NCBI GenBank assembly: GCA_963737365.1
Contig: CAVTSD010000001.1
Coordinates: forward strand, 1,426,001 to 1,490,000
DNA from: Roseiarcus sp963737365
Lineage (GTDB): Bacteria; Pseudomonadota; Alphaproteobacteria; Rhizobiales; Beijerinckiaceae
Length of the DNA: 64,000 bases
Reading direction: 5' to 3'
Part shown: piece by piece, positions 37,546 to 45,203 of the stretch
Layout of the letters: each line of letters starts with the position of its first letter
Position numbering within the stretch: position 1 is the first letter of the stretch
Notes under the pieces: generated by a model
Seen by the model: the letters and a program-made list of their open reading frames with translations, nothing else
Database searches by the model: none
Told to the model about the DNA's origin: nothing
Translations under genes and position numbers: made by a program

Positions 37546-38996
37546 TTCTCGACCACGACCGGGCGGGCGGCTACTGGGGCGCAGTCTACGTCTTCTCTGC
37601 GATCAAGGGCCTGCAAGTCGTCATCGACGGTCCCGTGGGTTGCGAAAACCTGCCGGTCACCGCGGTTCTCCATTATACCGACGCGCTGCCTCCGCACGAA
37701 CTGCCGATCACCGTCACGGGTCTCTCGGAAGAGGAACTCGGGCGCCATGGCACCGAAGGCGCGATGCGACGCGCGCACGCGACCCTTGATCGGGATTTGC
37801 CAACCGTCGTCGTCACCGGCTCGATCGCCGAGATGATTGGCGGGGGCGTGACTCCGGAAGGCTCGGGCATCCAGCGTTTCCTGCCGCGAACGATCGACGA
37901 GGATCAGTGGCAGAGCGCCGACCGCGCCATGACCTGGTTGTGGAGCGAATTCGGCCCGAAGAAGGGCCGCGCGCCAAAGCCAAAGCCGCGCGCGGCCGGG
38001 GTGAAACCGAGAGTCAACATCATTGGGCCATCCTATGGCGTCTTCAACATGCCGTCCGACATTGCCGAGATCCGGCGGCTGATCGAGGGCGTCGGCGCGG
38101 ACGTCAACATGGTTTTTCCGCTCGGCAGCCATGTCGAGGACGTGCCGCGACTGGCGAATGCGGAGGTCAATGTCTGCCTCTACCGCGAATTCGGACGCGC
38201 GCTTTGCGAGGCTCTCGACCGGCCCTACCTGCAGGCGCCGATCGGCCTTTACAGCACGACGAAATTTCTTCGCAGCCTTGGCGAACTTCTCGGCGTCGAT
38301 CCTGAGCCTTTCATTGAGCGTGAGAAGCACACCACGATCAAACCGATTTGGGATCTCTGGCGCTCAGTGACGCAAGATTTCTTCGGCACGGCGACATTCG
38401 CCATCGTCGCCAATGAGACCTACGCGCGCGGCGTCAGGCATTTCCTCGAAGAGGAGATGGGCTTGCCCTGCATGTTCGCGATCCCGCGCCGGCCAGGCGA
38501 GAAGACGGACAACGAGGCGGTCCGCGAGGCTGTTCGGACGAAGACTCCGCTCGTGATGTTCGGCAGTTACAACGAACGTCTTTATCTCGCCGAAGCCGGC
38601 GCGAAGGCGATGTATATCCCCGCATCTTTTCCTGGCGCAATCATCCGCCGCCACACCGGAACGCCCTTCATGGGCTATGCGGGCGCGACCTACATCATTC
38701 AGGAAGTCTGCAACGCGCTCTTCGACGCTCTGTTCAACATACTCCCGCTCGGAACCGAGTTGGACAAGGTCGAGCCCACGCCCGCTCGGCTTCATCGCGA
38801 ACTCGCGTGGGAGCCCGCTGCGATAACGCGCCTCAACGAAATCGTCGACACGGCTCCGGTTCTTGTGCGCATTTCCGCGGCAAAGCGGCTGCGCGACGCT
38901 GCCGAGCGCGACGCCAGAAGGGCAGGCGACGAGATCGTGGATCTCGCGCGGGTCGAACGAGCGCAATCGATCTTGGTCGAAGGACTTGCTGTTTGA
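37539..38996 (+). CDS. bchZ: Chlorophyllide a reductase subunit Z
   Basis: A 485-residue NifK-like partner of BchY. VLDHDRAGGYWGAVYVFSAI opens it, GPVGCENLPVTAVLHYTDAL carries a cluster Cys, and VVTGSIAEMIGGGVTPEGSG and NIIGPSYGVFNMPSDIAEIR follow. The C-terminal 60 residues (WEPAAITRLNEIVDTAPVLV) form the usual substrate-closing extension. The start is GTG 37539, inside the end of bchY. Confidence 0.94.
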   Translation: MLVLDHDRAGGYWGAVYVFSAIKGLQVVIDGPVGCENLPVTAVLHYTDALPPHELPITVTGLSEEELGRHGTEGAMRRAHATLDRDLPTVVVTGSIAEMIGGGVTPEGSGIQRFLPRTIDEDQWQSADRAMTWLWSEFGPKKGRAPKPKPRAAGVKPRVNIIGPSYGVFNMPSDIAEIRRLIEGVGADVNMVFPLGSHVEDVPRLANAEVNVCLYREFGRALCEALDRPYLQAPIGLYSTTKFLRSLGELLGVDPEPFIEREKHTTIKPIWDLWRSVTQDFFGTATFAIVANETYARGVRHFLEEEMGLPCMFAIPRRPGEKTDNEAVREAVRTKTPLVMFGSYNERLYLAEAGAKAMYIPASFPGAIIRRHTGTPFMGYAGATYIIQEVCNALFDALFNILPLGTELDKVEPTPARLHRELAWEPAAITRLNEIVDTAPVLVRISAAKRLRDAAERDARRAGDEIVDLARVERAQSILVEGLAV

Positions 38997-39069
38997 GACA
39001 AGTGTGGCGGAGCGAGGCCGCAACTTGAAGGATTGAGGCGGCGACAGAGGCCGATCAAGGAGACAGACG

Positions 39070-39303
39070 ATGGAAATGGCGTTGAAGACAGAGCTAGCGC
39101 AAAGCCTACGCCGCACGGACGGACGTCTGCTTTGCTACGCGCTGCTTCCTTTCTTTTTCTTATCGGAAGGGATTCGCCGAGCCGCCAGCGGACTGAAGCA
39201 CGACACGCCGCCTTTGACGCAGCGGGCCTGGTTTGCGGAGGCCAAATCTCAAGCGTCGATCGCGACGTCTTACGCGTTGCTGGCCATAGCGATGCTGCAG
39301 TGA
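39070..39303 (+). CDS. pufQ: PufQ-like small membrane protein
   Basis: A 77-residue protein between bchZ and pufB with a strong ribosome site (AAGGAGAC) before ATG 39070. It has a basic N-terminus (TELAQSLRRTDGR), one helix (LLCYALLPFFFL) and a polar C-terminus containing PPLTQRAWFAEAKS, which resembles the RAW-EA segment of Rhodobacter PufQ. Size and position also fit PufQ, which helps bacteriochlorophyll delivery. Overall similarity is low, so the name is tentative. Confidence 0.62.
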   Translation: MEMALKTELAQSLRRTDGRLLCYALLPFFFLSEGIRRAASGLKHDTPPLTQRAWFAEAKSQASIATSYALLAIAMLQ

Positions 39304-39399
39304 TCCGAGCGGCGGCGCCGCGCGGAACGCCAGTCGTGACAATGTCGCGACAAAGTCGCTGTGAAGGGCGTTCACGGCAATGCAACAGGAGGTCAACAG

Positions 39400-39621
39400 A
39401 TGCCCACTGACGATAGGTCTTCCTTATCCGGACTAACGGAGGCGGAAGCGCAAGAGTTCCATTCGTTGTTTGTCACAAGCTTCATCGCGTTCACCGTCAT
39501 CGCGATCATCGCTCATATCCTCGTTTGGATGTGGCGCCCCTGGATTCCCGGCGCGAAAGGTTATGCCTTGCTCGACGGCGCGATGAGCGCAGCGCACGGC
39601 GCGCTTTCTCTCATCAGCTAA
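39400..39621 (+). CDS. pufB: LH1 antenna beta polypeptide
   Basis: A 73-residue light-harvesting 1 beta chain: polar N-terminus with the conserved LTEAEAQEFHSLFVTSFIAF, then IAIIAHILVWMWRPWIPG with the bacteriochlorophyll-binding His. Most LH1 beta chains end soon after RPW; here about 20 more residues follow (AKGYALLDGAMSAAHGALSL). AGGAGG lies before ATG 39400; the open frame to 39361 is not used. Confidence 0.95.
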   Translation: MPTDDRSSLSGLTEAEAQEFHSLFVTSFIAFTVIAIIAHILVWMWRPWIPGAKGYALLDGAMSAAHGALSLIS

Positions 39622-39631
39622 GGAGACGCAT

Positions 39632-39826
39632 ATGTATCGGATATGGTTACTCTTCGATCCGCGGCGCGCCCTCGTCGGGCTCTTCGCGTTTCTCTTCATC
39701 CTTGCGCTCGTCATTCACTTCATCCTGCTGAGCACGGATCGATTCAACTGGTTGGAGGGCCATCCGCTCAAGACCGGGCAGATCAATCCGGCGACCCAGT
39801 CGTTGGTGGTGACTGACGTCGGGTGA
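39632..39826 (+). CDS. pufA: LH1 antenna alpha polypeptide
   Basis: A 64-residue light-harvesting 1 alpha chain starting MYRIWLLFDPRRALVGLFAF with ALVIHFILLSTDRFNWLEG, where the His binds bacteriochlorophyll. The C-terminal tail is about 15 residues after WLEG. AAGGAGACGC precedes the ATG, which is 10 bases after pufB. Confidence 0.96.
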   Translation: MYRIWLLFDPRRALVGLFAFLFILALVIHFILLSTDRFNWLEGHPLKTGQINPATQSLVVTDVG

Positions 39827-39853
39827 GCAATTGTCGGATTGAGACTTCGTGGA

Positions 39854-39874
39854 CGGGCGCGCTTGCCGCGCCCG
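39854..39874 (+). terminator. pufA-pufL intergenic hairpin
   Basis: An 8-bp perfect stem CGGGCGCG / CGCGCCCG with a CTTGC loop lies 28 bases after pufA and 109 bases before pufL. Puf operons keep a strong hairpin here that protects the LH1 message and raises antenna over reaction-centre transcripts. No T-run follows, in keeping with partial read-through. Confidence 0.8.
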
Positions 39875-39982
39875 CTCACAAGTCTGGTTTGTAAGCAATA
39901 GGCCGCTAGCGGTCATGAGCGTGGCTTCGCACAGGGCGTGAGCACGGACAGGCCGGACTAGGACGCGTCGGGAGGCACTACC

Positions 39983-40807
39983 GTGGCGATGCTGAATTTT
40001 GAACGCAAGTACCGTGTGCGGGGTGGAACGCTCGTTGGCGGCGACCTATTCGATTTCTGGGTTGGCCCGTTCTACGTCGGCTTCTTCGGCGTCACGACCC
40101 TGATTTTCACCGGTGTTGGCGTGGCGCTCATTCTGTACGGCGCCGCGATCGGCCCGACGTGGAACGTCTGGCGCATCAGCATTGCTCCGCCCGACCTGAA
40201 GTATGGCCTCGGCGCAGCGCCGCTTAAAGATGGCGGTCTGTGGCAGGTCATCACCGTGTGCGCCATCGGCGCCTTTGTGTCCTGGGCTTTGCGGGAAGTC
40301 GAGATCTGCCGAAAACTCGGCATCGGCATCCATGTGCCGGTTGCTTTCGGCATGGCGATCTTCGCCTATGTTTCGCTTGAGGTGATCCGGCCGGTGCTGA
40401 TGGGAGCATGGGGATATGGATTCCCCTATGGCATCCTCAGTCACCTCGATTGGGTGTCGAACACCGGCTACCAATATCTGCATTTCCACTACAATCCGGC
40501 GCACATGCTTGCGGTGTCGTTCTTCTTCACAACCGCATTTGCGTTGTCGCTTCATGGCGGGATGATCCTGTCGGCAGTCAATCCCGCACCGGGGGAAACG
40601 GTTCGCCCGACAGAAAGCGAAGACACCTTCTTCCGCGACACGATCGGCTATTCGATCGGCACCCTCGGCATTCATCGCCTGGGGCTCTTCCTCGCCATGT
40701 CTGCTGTCTTCTTCAGCGCGGTCTGCATCATTATCAGCGGCCCGTTCTGGACGCGGGGATGGCCGGAATGGTGGGACTGGTGGCTCAACCTCCCGGTTTG
40801 GCGTTAG
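39983..40807 (+). CDS. pufL: Photosynthetic reaction centre L subunit
   Basis: A 274-residue five-helix membrane subunit carrying half of the special pair and the primary quinone path. MLNFERKYRVRGGTLVGGDL, then FDFWVGPFYVGFFG, LGIGIHVPVAF, the chlorophyll His in LHFHYNPAHMLAV and the iron His in SIGTLGIHRLGLFLAM are present. Start is GTG 39983 with GGGAGG ten bases before it. Together with pufM it forms the core that binds LH1. Confidence 0.97.
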   Translation: MAMLNFERKYRVRGGTLVGGDLFDFWVGPFYVGFFGVTTLIFTGVGVALILYGAAIGPTWNVWRISIAPPDLKYGLGAAPLKDGGLWQVITVCAIGAFVSWALREVEICRKLGIGIHVPVAFGMAIFAYVSLEVIRPVLMGAWGYGFPYGILSHLDWVSNTGYQYLHFHYNPAHMLAVSFFFTTAFALSLHGGMILSAVNPAPGETVRPTESEDTFFRDTIGYSIGTLGIHRLGLFLAMSAVFFSAVCIIISGPFWTRGWPEWWDWWLNLPVWR

Positions 40808-40825
40808 CATCGAGGAGAATGTCCG

Positions 40826-41800
40826 ATGGCCACCTACCAGAATATTTTCACCCAGGTTCAACTGCGGCCCGCGGAACTGGATATGGGCGTTGGCGCCGAC
40901 CGGATCCAACGTTCGAAGGACGGCGGGTTCTCCTACTGGCTCGGCGTCATAGGCAACGCACAGATCGGACCTGTCTACCTCGGCTACCTTGGCATTCTGT
41001 CGCTGATGAGCGGTTTCACCGCGTTTGAAATCATCGGCCTCAACATGCTCGCCTCGGTGAACTGGAGCCCGATCCAGTTCATTCGCCAGTTGCCGTGGCT
41101 GGCGCTCGAGCCGCCGAGGCCGGAATACGGCATCAGCATCATGCCGCCGCTCAACCAAGGCGGCTGGTGGCTGATGGCCGGCTTTTTTCTGACGACCTCG
41201 GTCATCCTGTGGTGGGCGCGCATGTATCGCCGCGCGCGCGCGCTCGGCATGGGCACGCACGTTGCCTGGGCCTTCGCCTCGGCGATTTGGCTCTATCTCG
41301 TGCTTGGTTTCATCCGCCCGTTGCTGCTGGGGCACTTCAGCGAGGGGGTGCCGTTCGGCATCTTCCCGCATCTCGACTGGACCGCGGCGTTCTCGCTGCG
41401 TTACGGCAACCTCTTCTACAACCCCTTCCACATGCTCTCGATCGTCTTTCTCTACGGATCGGCGCTCTTATTCGCGATGCATGGGGGGACCATCCTCGCA
41501 GTCAGTCGGTATGGCGGCGAGCGTGAGCTCGAGCACATCCTGGATCGCGGGACGGCGGCGGAGCGGGCAGCCTTGTTCTGGCGTTGGACGATGGGCTTCA
41601 ACGCCACGTTTGAATCGATCCATCGCTGGGCGTGGTGGTTCGCGGTTCTGACAACATTTACTGGCGGGATCGGCATCCTGCTCACCGGGACCGTGGTTGA
41701 TAACTGGTACCTGTGGGGCGTGCAGCACGGCATAGCGCCATCCTATCCGCAGCTGTGGCCGCCGGTGATCGATCCTGCAGCTTCGGGAGCTGTCAAATGA
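40826..41800 (+). CDS. pufM: Photosynthetic reaction centre M subunit
   Basis: A 324-residue partner of PufL. MATYQNIFTQVQLRPAELDM, LALEPPRPEYGISIM, FGIFPHLDWTAAFSLRYGNL and FYNPFHMLSIVFLYGSALLF (special-pair His) and the iron site ESIHRWAWWFAVLTTF are intact. The C-terminal tail (SYPQLWPPVIDPAASGAVK) is of the longer form that contacts a bound cytochrome. The stop overlaps pufC as ATGA. Confidence 0.97.
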   Translation: MATYQNIFTQVQLRPAELDMGVGADRIQRSKDGGFSYWLGVIGNAQIGPVYLGYLGILSLMSGFTAFEIIGLNMLASVNWSPIQFIRQLPWLALEPPRPEYGISIMPPLNQGGWWLMAGFFLTTSVILWWARMYRRARALGMGTHVAWAFASAIWLYLVLGFIRPLLLGHFSEGVPFGIFPHLDWTAAFSLRYGNLFYNPFHMLSIVFLYGSALLFAMHGGTILAVSRYGGERELEHILDRGTAAERAALFWRWTMGFNATFESIHRWAWWFAVLTTFTGGIGILLTGTVVDNWYLWGVQHGIAPSYPQLWPPVIDPAASGAVK

Positions 41801-42825
41801 GGCTCGTGTTTGCTTTGTTCGGCGCGGTCGCCACGGTCCTCCTGACGCTCGCGATGCTGTTCACGGCAGGCTGGGGCCATCCCCCGATTGTCGGAACGCA
41901 GATCGGCTTCCGGGGAACTGGCATGGACCAGGTCACCACTTCGGCCGCCGTCGACCGCCTGGCGGCCATGAACGTGCTGCCCGATCCGATTCCCAAAGCC
42001 TCGCCGGACGGTCCACGCGCAGTCGACGTTTACAAGAACGTGCAGGTGTTGAAGGACCTCAGCGTCGACCAGTTCAATACGCTGATGGCTGCGATGACCA
42101 CCTGGGTCGCTCCGCAACAGGGCTGCGCCTATTGCCACAACGTCGAAAATCTTGCTGACGACAGCGTGTACGCCAAGAAGGTGGCGCGTCGGATGATTCA
42201 GATGACCCGCCACATCAATCAGGACTGGAAGCCCCATGTCCAGAACGTCGGCGTCGTCTGCTACACGTGCCACCGCGGCAACCCCGTTCCTACGAACATC
42301 TGGTACGAGAATCCGGGCTGGCCGCATGCCGGCGGGTTTGCCGAGACCAACTATGGCTTCGGCCATCCGGACGCGGCGAACGGATCGACCGACCTTCTTC
42401 AGGATCCCTATACGCCCTACCTTGAGAAGGACGACAACATCCGTTTGCAGGCGACGAGCGCGCTGCCGGCGACAGGCATGGGCTCGTCGATCCAAACGGC
42501 AGAAGATACGTACTCCCTGATGATGTCGATATCGAAGGGACTCGGCGTAAACTGCACTTTCTGCCACAACAGCCGCGAATTTGGCAGTTGGTCGCAGAGC
42601 ACGCCGCAGCGTGTCACCGCATGGTACGGGATCCGGCTGGTGAGAAATCTCAACAACCAATATCTCGATCCGCTCAAGGACGTATTCCCAGCAACCCGCC
42701 TCGGACCGCTCGGCAATTCACCGAAGCTCAATTGCGCGACCTGTCACCAGGGCGCGAGCAAGCCGCTGCTCGGTGTCAGTCTTGCAAAGGACTATCCGGA
42801 ACTGGGGGGATCGCCCTCGCAATAG
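41797..42825 (+). CDS. pufC: Reaction-centre tetraheme cytochrome subunit
   Basis: A 342-residue periplasmic cytochrome that re-reduces the special pair. Four CXXCH sites are seen: CAYCH, CYTCH, CTFCH and CATCH. The N-terminus (LVFALFGAVATVLLTLAMLF) is a hydrophobic anchor followed by TAGWGHPP, with no lipobox Cys as in Blastochloris, so it is probably held by an uncleaved helix. ATG 41797 overlaps the pufM stop, giving coupled translation. Confidence 0.96.
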   Translation: MRLVFALFGAVATVLLTLAMLFTAGWGHPPIVGTQIGFRGTGMDQVTTSAAVDRLAAMNVLPDPIPKASPDGPRAVDVYKNVQVLKDLSVDQFNTLMAAMTTWVAPQQGCAYCHNVENLADDSVYAKKVARRMIQMTRHINQDWKPHVQNVGVVCYTCHRGNPVPTNIWYENPGWPHAGGFAETNYGFGHPDAANGSTDLLQDPYTPYLEKDDNIRLQATSALPATGMGSSIQTAEDTYSLMMSISKGLGVNCTFCHNSREFGSWSQSTPQRVTAWYGIRLVRNLNNQYLDPLKDVFPATRLGPLGNSPKLNCATCHQGASKPLLGVSLAKDYPELGGSPSQ

Positions 42826-42836
42826 CGCGAGGTCGC

Positions 42837-42862
42837 GCGCCGAGGTCTTTTGATCTCGGCGC
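42837..42862 (+). terminator. Hairpin after pufC
   Basis: An 11-bp stem (GCGCCGAGGTC / GATCTCGGCGC, one G-T pair) with a TTTT loop begins 12 bases after the pufC stop. It is likely the 3' end or stabiliser of the puf message. A second compact hairpin, GGGCGTC-GAAA-GACGCCC, lies at 42957-42974. Confidence 0.65.
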
Positions 42863-42940
42863 TCGACATGGTCGATGTCGCGGCAGAGCCTATTCTGCGA
42901 TTCGTGCTAGAGCAGATTGCAATCAGGTCGAACAGCAATC

Positions 42941-43066
42941 GTCATTGCGAGCGATAGGGCGTCGAAAGACGCCCATCCTTTCGGACGGACTATGGCGAAG
43001 CATCCAGGGGAACGCAGGGGCGCTCACGTTCTCTGATTGCTTCGTCGCTACGTTCCTCGCAAAGAC
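42941..43066 (+). repeat. Imperfect palindromic intergenic repeat
   Basis: GTCATTGCGAG at 42941-42951 is matched by CTCGCAAAGAC at 43056-43066 (10 of 11 in inverted order), with inner segments GGCGAAGCATCCAGG and CTGATTGCTTCGTC that also mirror each other. This is the pattern of dispersed GTCATTGCGAG/GCGAAGCAATCC elements found between genes in several proteobacteria. A degraded partial copy (CGTCATTGCGGGG) begins near 43289. Confidence 0.6.
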
Positions 43067-43107
43067 CGTTCCATCCATGCGCAGTGCGCCCTAGGCTCCG
43101 GACTCAA

Positions 43108-43260
43108 TCAGGTCCACCAGATGATGAGGGCGGCGAGCATGACGGCGGCGGCGAAGTTGGCTGCGAGTTTGTCGTAGCGGGTGGCGATGCGTCTCCAATC
43201 CTTGAGGCGGCAGAACATGCGCTCGATGAGATTGCGTTGACGATAGGCGATCGGAGCCTA
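43108..43260 (-). pseudogene. IS5-type transposase C-terminal remnant
   Basis: On the minus strand the frame reads APIAYRQRNLIERMFCRLKD, then WRRIATRYDKLAANFAAAVM and LAALIIWWT before a stop at 43108. This is the well-known C-terminus of IS5-family DDE transposases (the Y-R-x-R-x-x-x-E-R-x-F-x-R-x-K-x-x-R-R pattern). A stop codon precedes it directly at 43258, so only about 50 codons survive. No terminal repeats or the rest of the gene are visible. It shows past insertion between pufC and hemA. Confidence 0.8.
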
Positions 43261-43856
43261 GAGCTGGGGTGCTTTCAGGCGGAACCGTCATTGCGGGGAG
43301 CCGTCTTTCGACGGGCCATGCGACGAGCAGTCCAGAGACCATGGGCGGCCTTCGTCCCCTTGCGTGCTTCCCCCGGGCTTGAACCGGGTCACAAGGACAG
43401 TCGACGATATATTCAGCGTCATCGGCGCGATCCTGCCTGTCGAACCTGCCGCGCTTCGAGGCACAGCGGGGCGGCCTGAGGCTTGGCAAAAAGCTTAGTA
43501 ACGAGCCACCCCGCGAGCGGCCGGGTCTTCGATCAACGCCACCGCTCGAGATCTTCTAGGCGATCCTTCGCCATCGTTCGCGGCAGCGGCTCGTGTCGGT
43601 GTGGACGGCGAGACGCGGCGCTCTTTCCCGGTTGAAACACTGGAGACGCCGAAGCTGCAAGGAATTAAATGCTAAAGTGAGGGCTATGGCAAAAATTTCC
43701 TGCAGGGAATCTGGCCGCAAAATACTTTCGCAGTTTTATCTAGTAAGTCATTGAAAAAGCTCGATCCGGACCAGGAATCCCAAGGAAATCCAAAGCGGAG
43801 CCTTTCAAAGAAATCCAAGCACGGGCTAGGAACTCAACATGTCGGCGCGGACGAAA
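43261..43856 (+). other. Gap between transposase remnant and hemA with no gene
   Basis: Nearly 600 bases with no credible coding frame on either strand. The first part continues the degraded repeat; 43640-43760 is AT-richer than the surroundings. I see no tRNA, intact insertion sequence or operator here. Confidence 0.5.
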
Positions 43857-45203
43857 CTACTCCGCCGCCTTGCGCATCTCCGGATAGGCGCAATCGAGGG
43901 CTGCGCGGCGACGCCGCGACAGAGGCACGATTTGCGCTGTCTTGAGCGGGAGATCCAGCGACTTCCAAACATCGACAAGCGCTTCGACCAGATTTGAGAC
44001 GTCCGCTTCGCCGTGACGCGGCGTCGGAGTTATGCGCAGGCGCTCCGCTCCGATCGGGACGGTCGGATAGTTGATTGGCTGGATATAGATCGCGTGCCGG
44101 CGCAGGAGCAGATCGCTCGCCGCCTTGCAGCGCTCCGCGTCCCCGACCATCAGCGGCACGATATGCGACGGATTGTCCAAGACTGGCAGACCGGCGGCGA
44201 GGAGCGCGTGCTTGGTGACGGCCGCCATGTACTGATGGCCGTCACGTTCGACATCCAACTCCTTCAGATGGCGGATCGCCGCACAGGCGCCGGCCGTCAC
44301 CATTGGAGGCAGGGTCGTTGTGAAGATGAATTGCGGCGCGTAGCTCCGAACCGCGTCGACGATTGCGCTGTCCGCGGCGATGTAACCGCCGAGCGAGCCG
44401 AACCCTTTTGCGAGCGTGCCTTCAATGACATCGATGCGATCCATGAGACCTTCCCGTTCGGCGATGCCGCCGCCGCGGGGGCCATACATGCCAACCGCAT
44501 GAACCTCGTCGATGTAGGTCAGCGCATTGTAGCGCTCGGCGAGCTCGACGATCCTGCGAATCGGCGCGACGTCGCCATCCATGGAATAGAGGCTTTCGAA
44601 TAGGATCAGCTTCGGGCGGGAGGGTCCTGCCTCGATCAACAATTGCTCGAGGTGTGCCACGTCATTGTGCCGCCAGACCCGCTTATCGCAGTCCGACCGC
44701 CGCACGCCCTCGATCATCGAATTGTGGTTGAGGGCGTCGGACAGGATCAGACAATCGGGCATTAACGAGGCGATTGTCGAAATGCCCGCGAGATTCGAAA
44801 CCCAACCCGAGGTAAAGACAAGCGCGGCTTCCTTCCCATGGAGGTCGGCAAGCTCCTCCTCGAGTTCGACGATGCGGTGATGCGTTCCAGAAATGTTGCG
44901 TGTGCCGCCTGCGCCCGCGCCATGCCGTTGCGCCGCCGAGATCGCGGCGTCCCGCACCTTTGGATGACCTCCCATGCCGAGATAATCGTTCGAACACCAG
45001 ATCGTGACCTCACGCTGCTCTTCTGCGCCGCCAGGGCGCCAGAGCGCGATCGGGAACCGCTCGGCGTCGCGTTCGAGGTCGATGAAGACCCGATAGCGCT
45101 GCTCGTCCTTCAGGCGCCGGATCGCATTCGCGAAATGGGCGCGATGGTCCTGATTGGCCTCGGGCATCGATTCCTCCGTCTGCATCATTTTATCCAATCC
45201 CAT
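43857..45203 (-). CDS. hemA: 5-aminolevulinate synthase
   Basis: A 448-residue PLP enzyme condensing succinyl-CoA and glycine, the C4 route of alphaproteobacteria. CSNDYLGMGGHPKVRDAAIS, GTRNISGTHHRIVELEEELA, LYSMDGDVAPI, YIDEVHAVGMYGPRGGGIAE and the PLP Lys segment EGTLAKGFGSLGGYIAA are complete. ATG 45203 shares a base with the puhE stop (TGATG), so it is the last gene of the bchF-puh superoperon; MMQTEESMP a few codons in is an alternative start. The cluster copy dedicates precursor to bacteriochlorophyll. Confidence 0.96.
   Translation of the reverse strand: MGLDKMMQTEESMPEANQDHRAHFANAIRRLKDEQRYRVFIDLERDAERFPIALWRPGGAEEQREVTIWCSNDYLGMGGHPKVRDAAISAAQRHGAGAGGTRNISGTHHRIVELEEELADLHGKEAALVFTSGWVSNLAGISTIASLMPDCLILSDALNHNSMIEGVRRSDCDKRVWRHNDVAHLEQLLIEAGPSRPKLILFESLYSMDGDVAPIRRIVELAERYNALTYIDEVHAVGMYGPRGGGIAEREGLMDRIDVIEGTLAKGFGSLGGYIAADSAIVDAVRSYAPQFIFTTTLPPMVTAGACAAIRHLKELDVERDGHQYMAAVTKHALLAAGLPVLDNPSHIVPLMVGDAERCKAASDLLLRRHAIYIQPINYPTVPIGAERLRITPTPRHGEADVSNLVEALVDVWKSLDLPLKTAQIVPLSRRRRAALDCAYPEMRKAAE

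Noticed and set aside
40046..41431. A 461-codon open frame antisense to pufL/pufM
   Set aside because: Charged low-complexity translation with no motif; the opposite strand encodes unmistakable reaction-centre subunits.
42941..43300. A possible CRISPR array in the repeat-rich gap
   Set aside because: The repeats are inverted, degenerate and only two, with no regular spacers and no cas genes.
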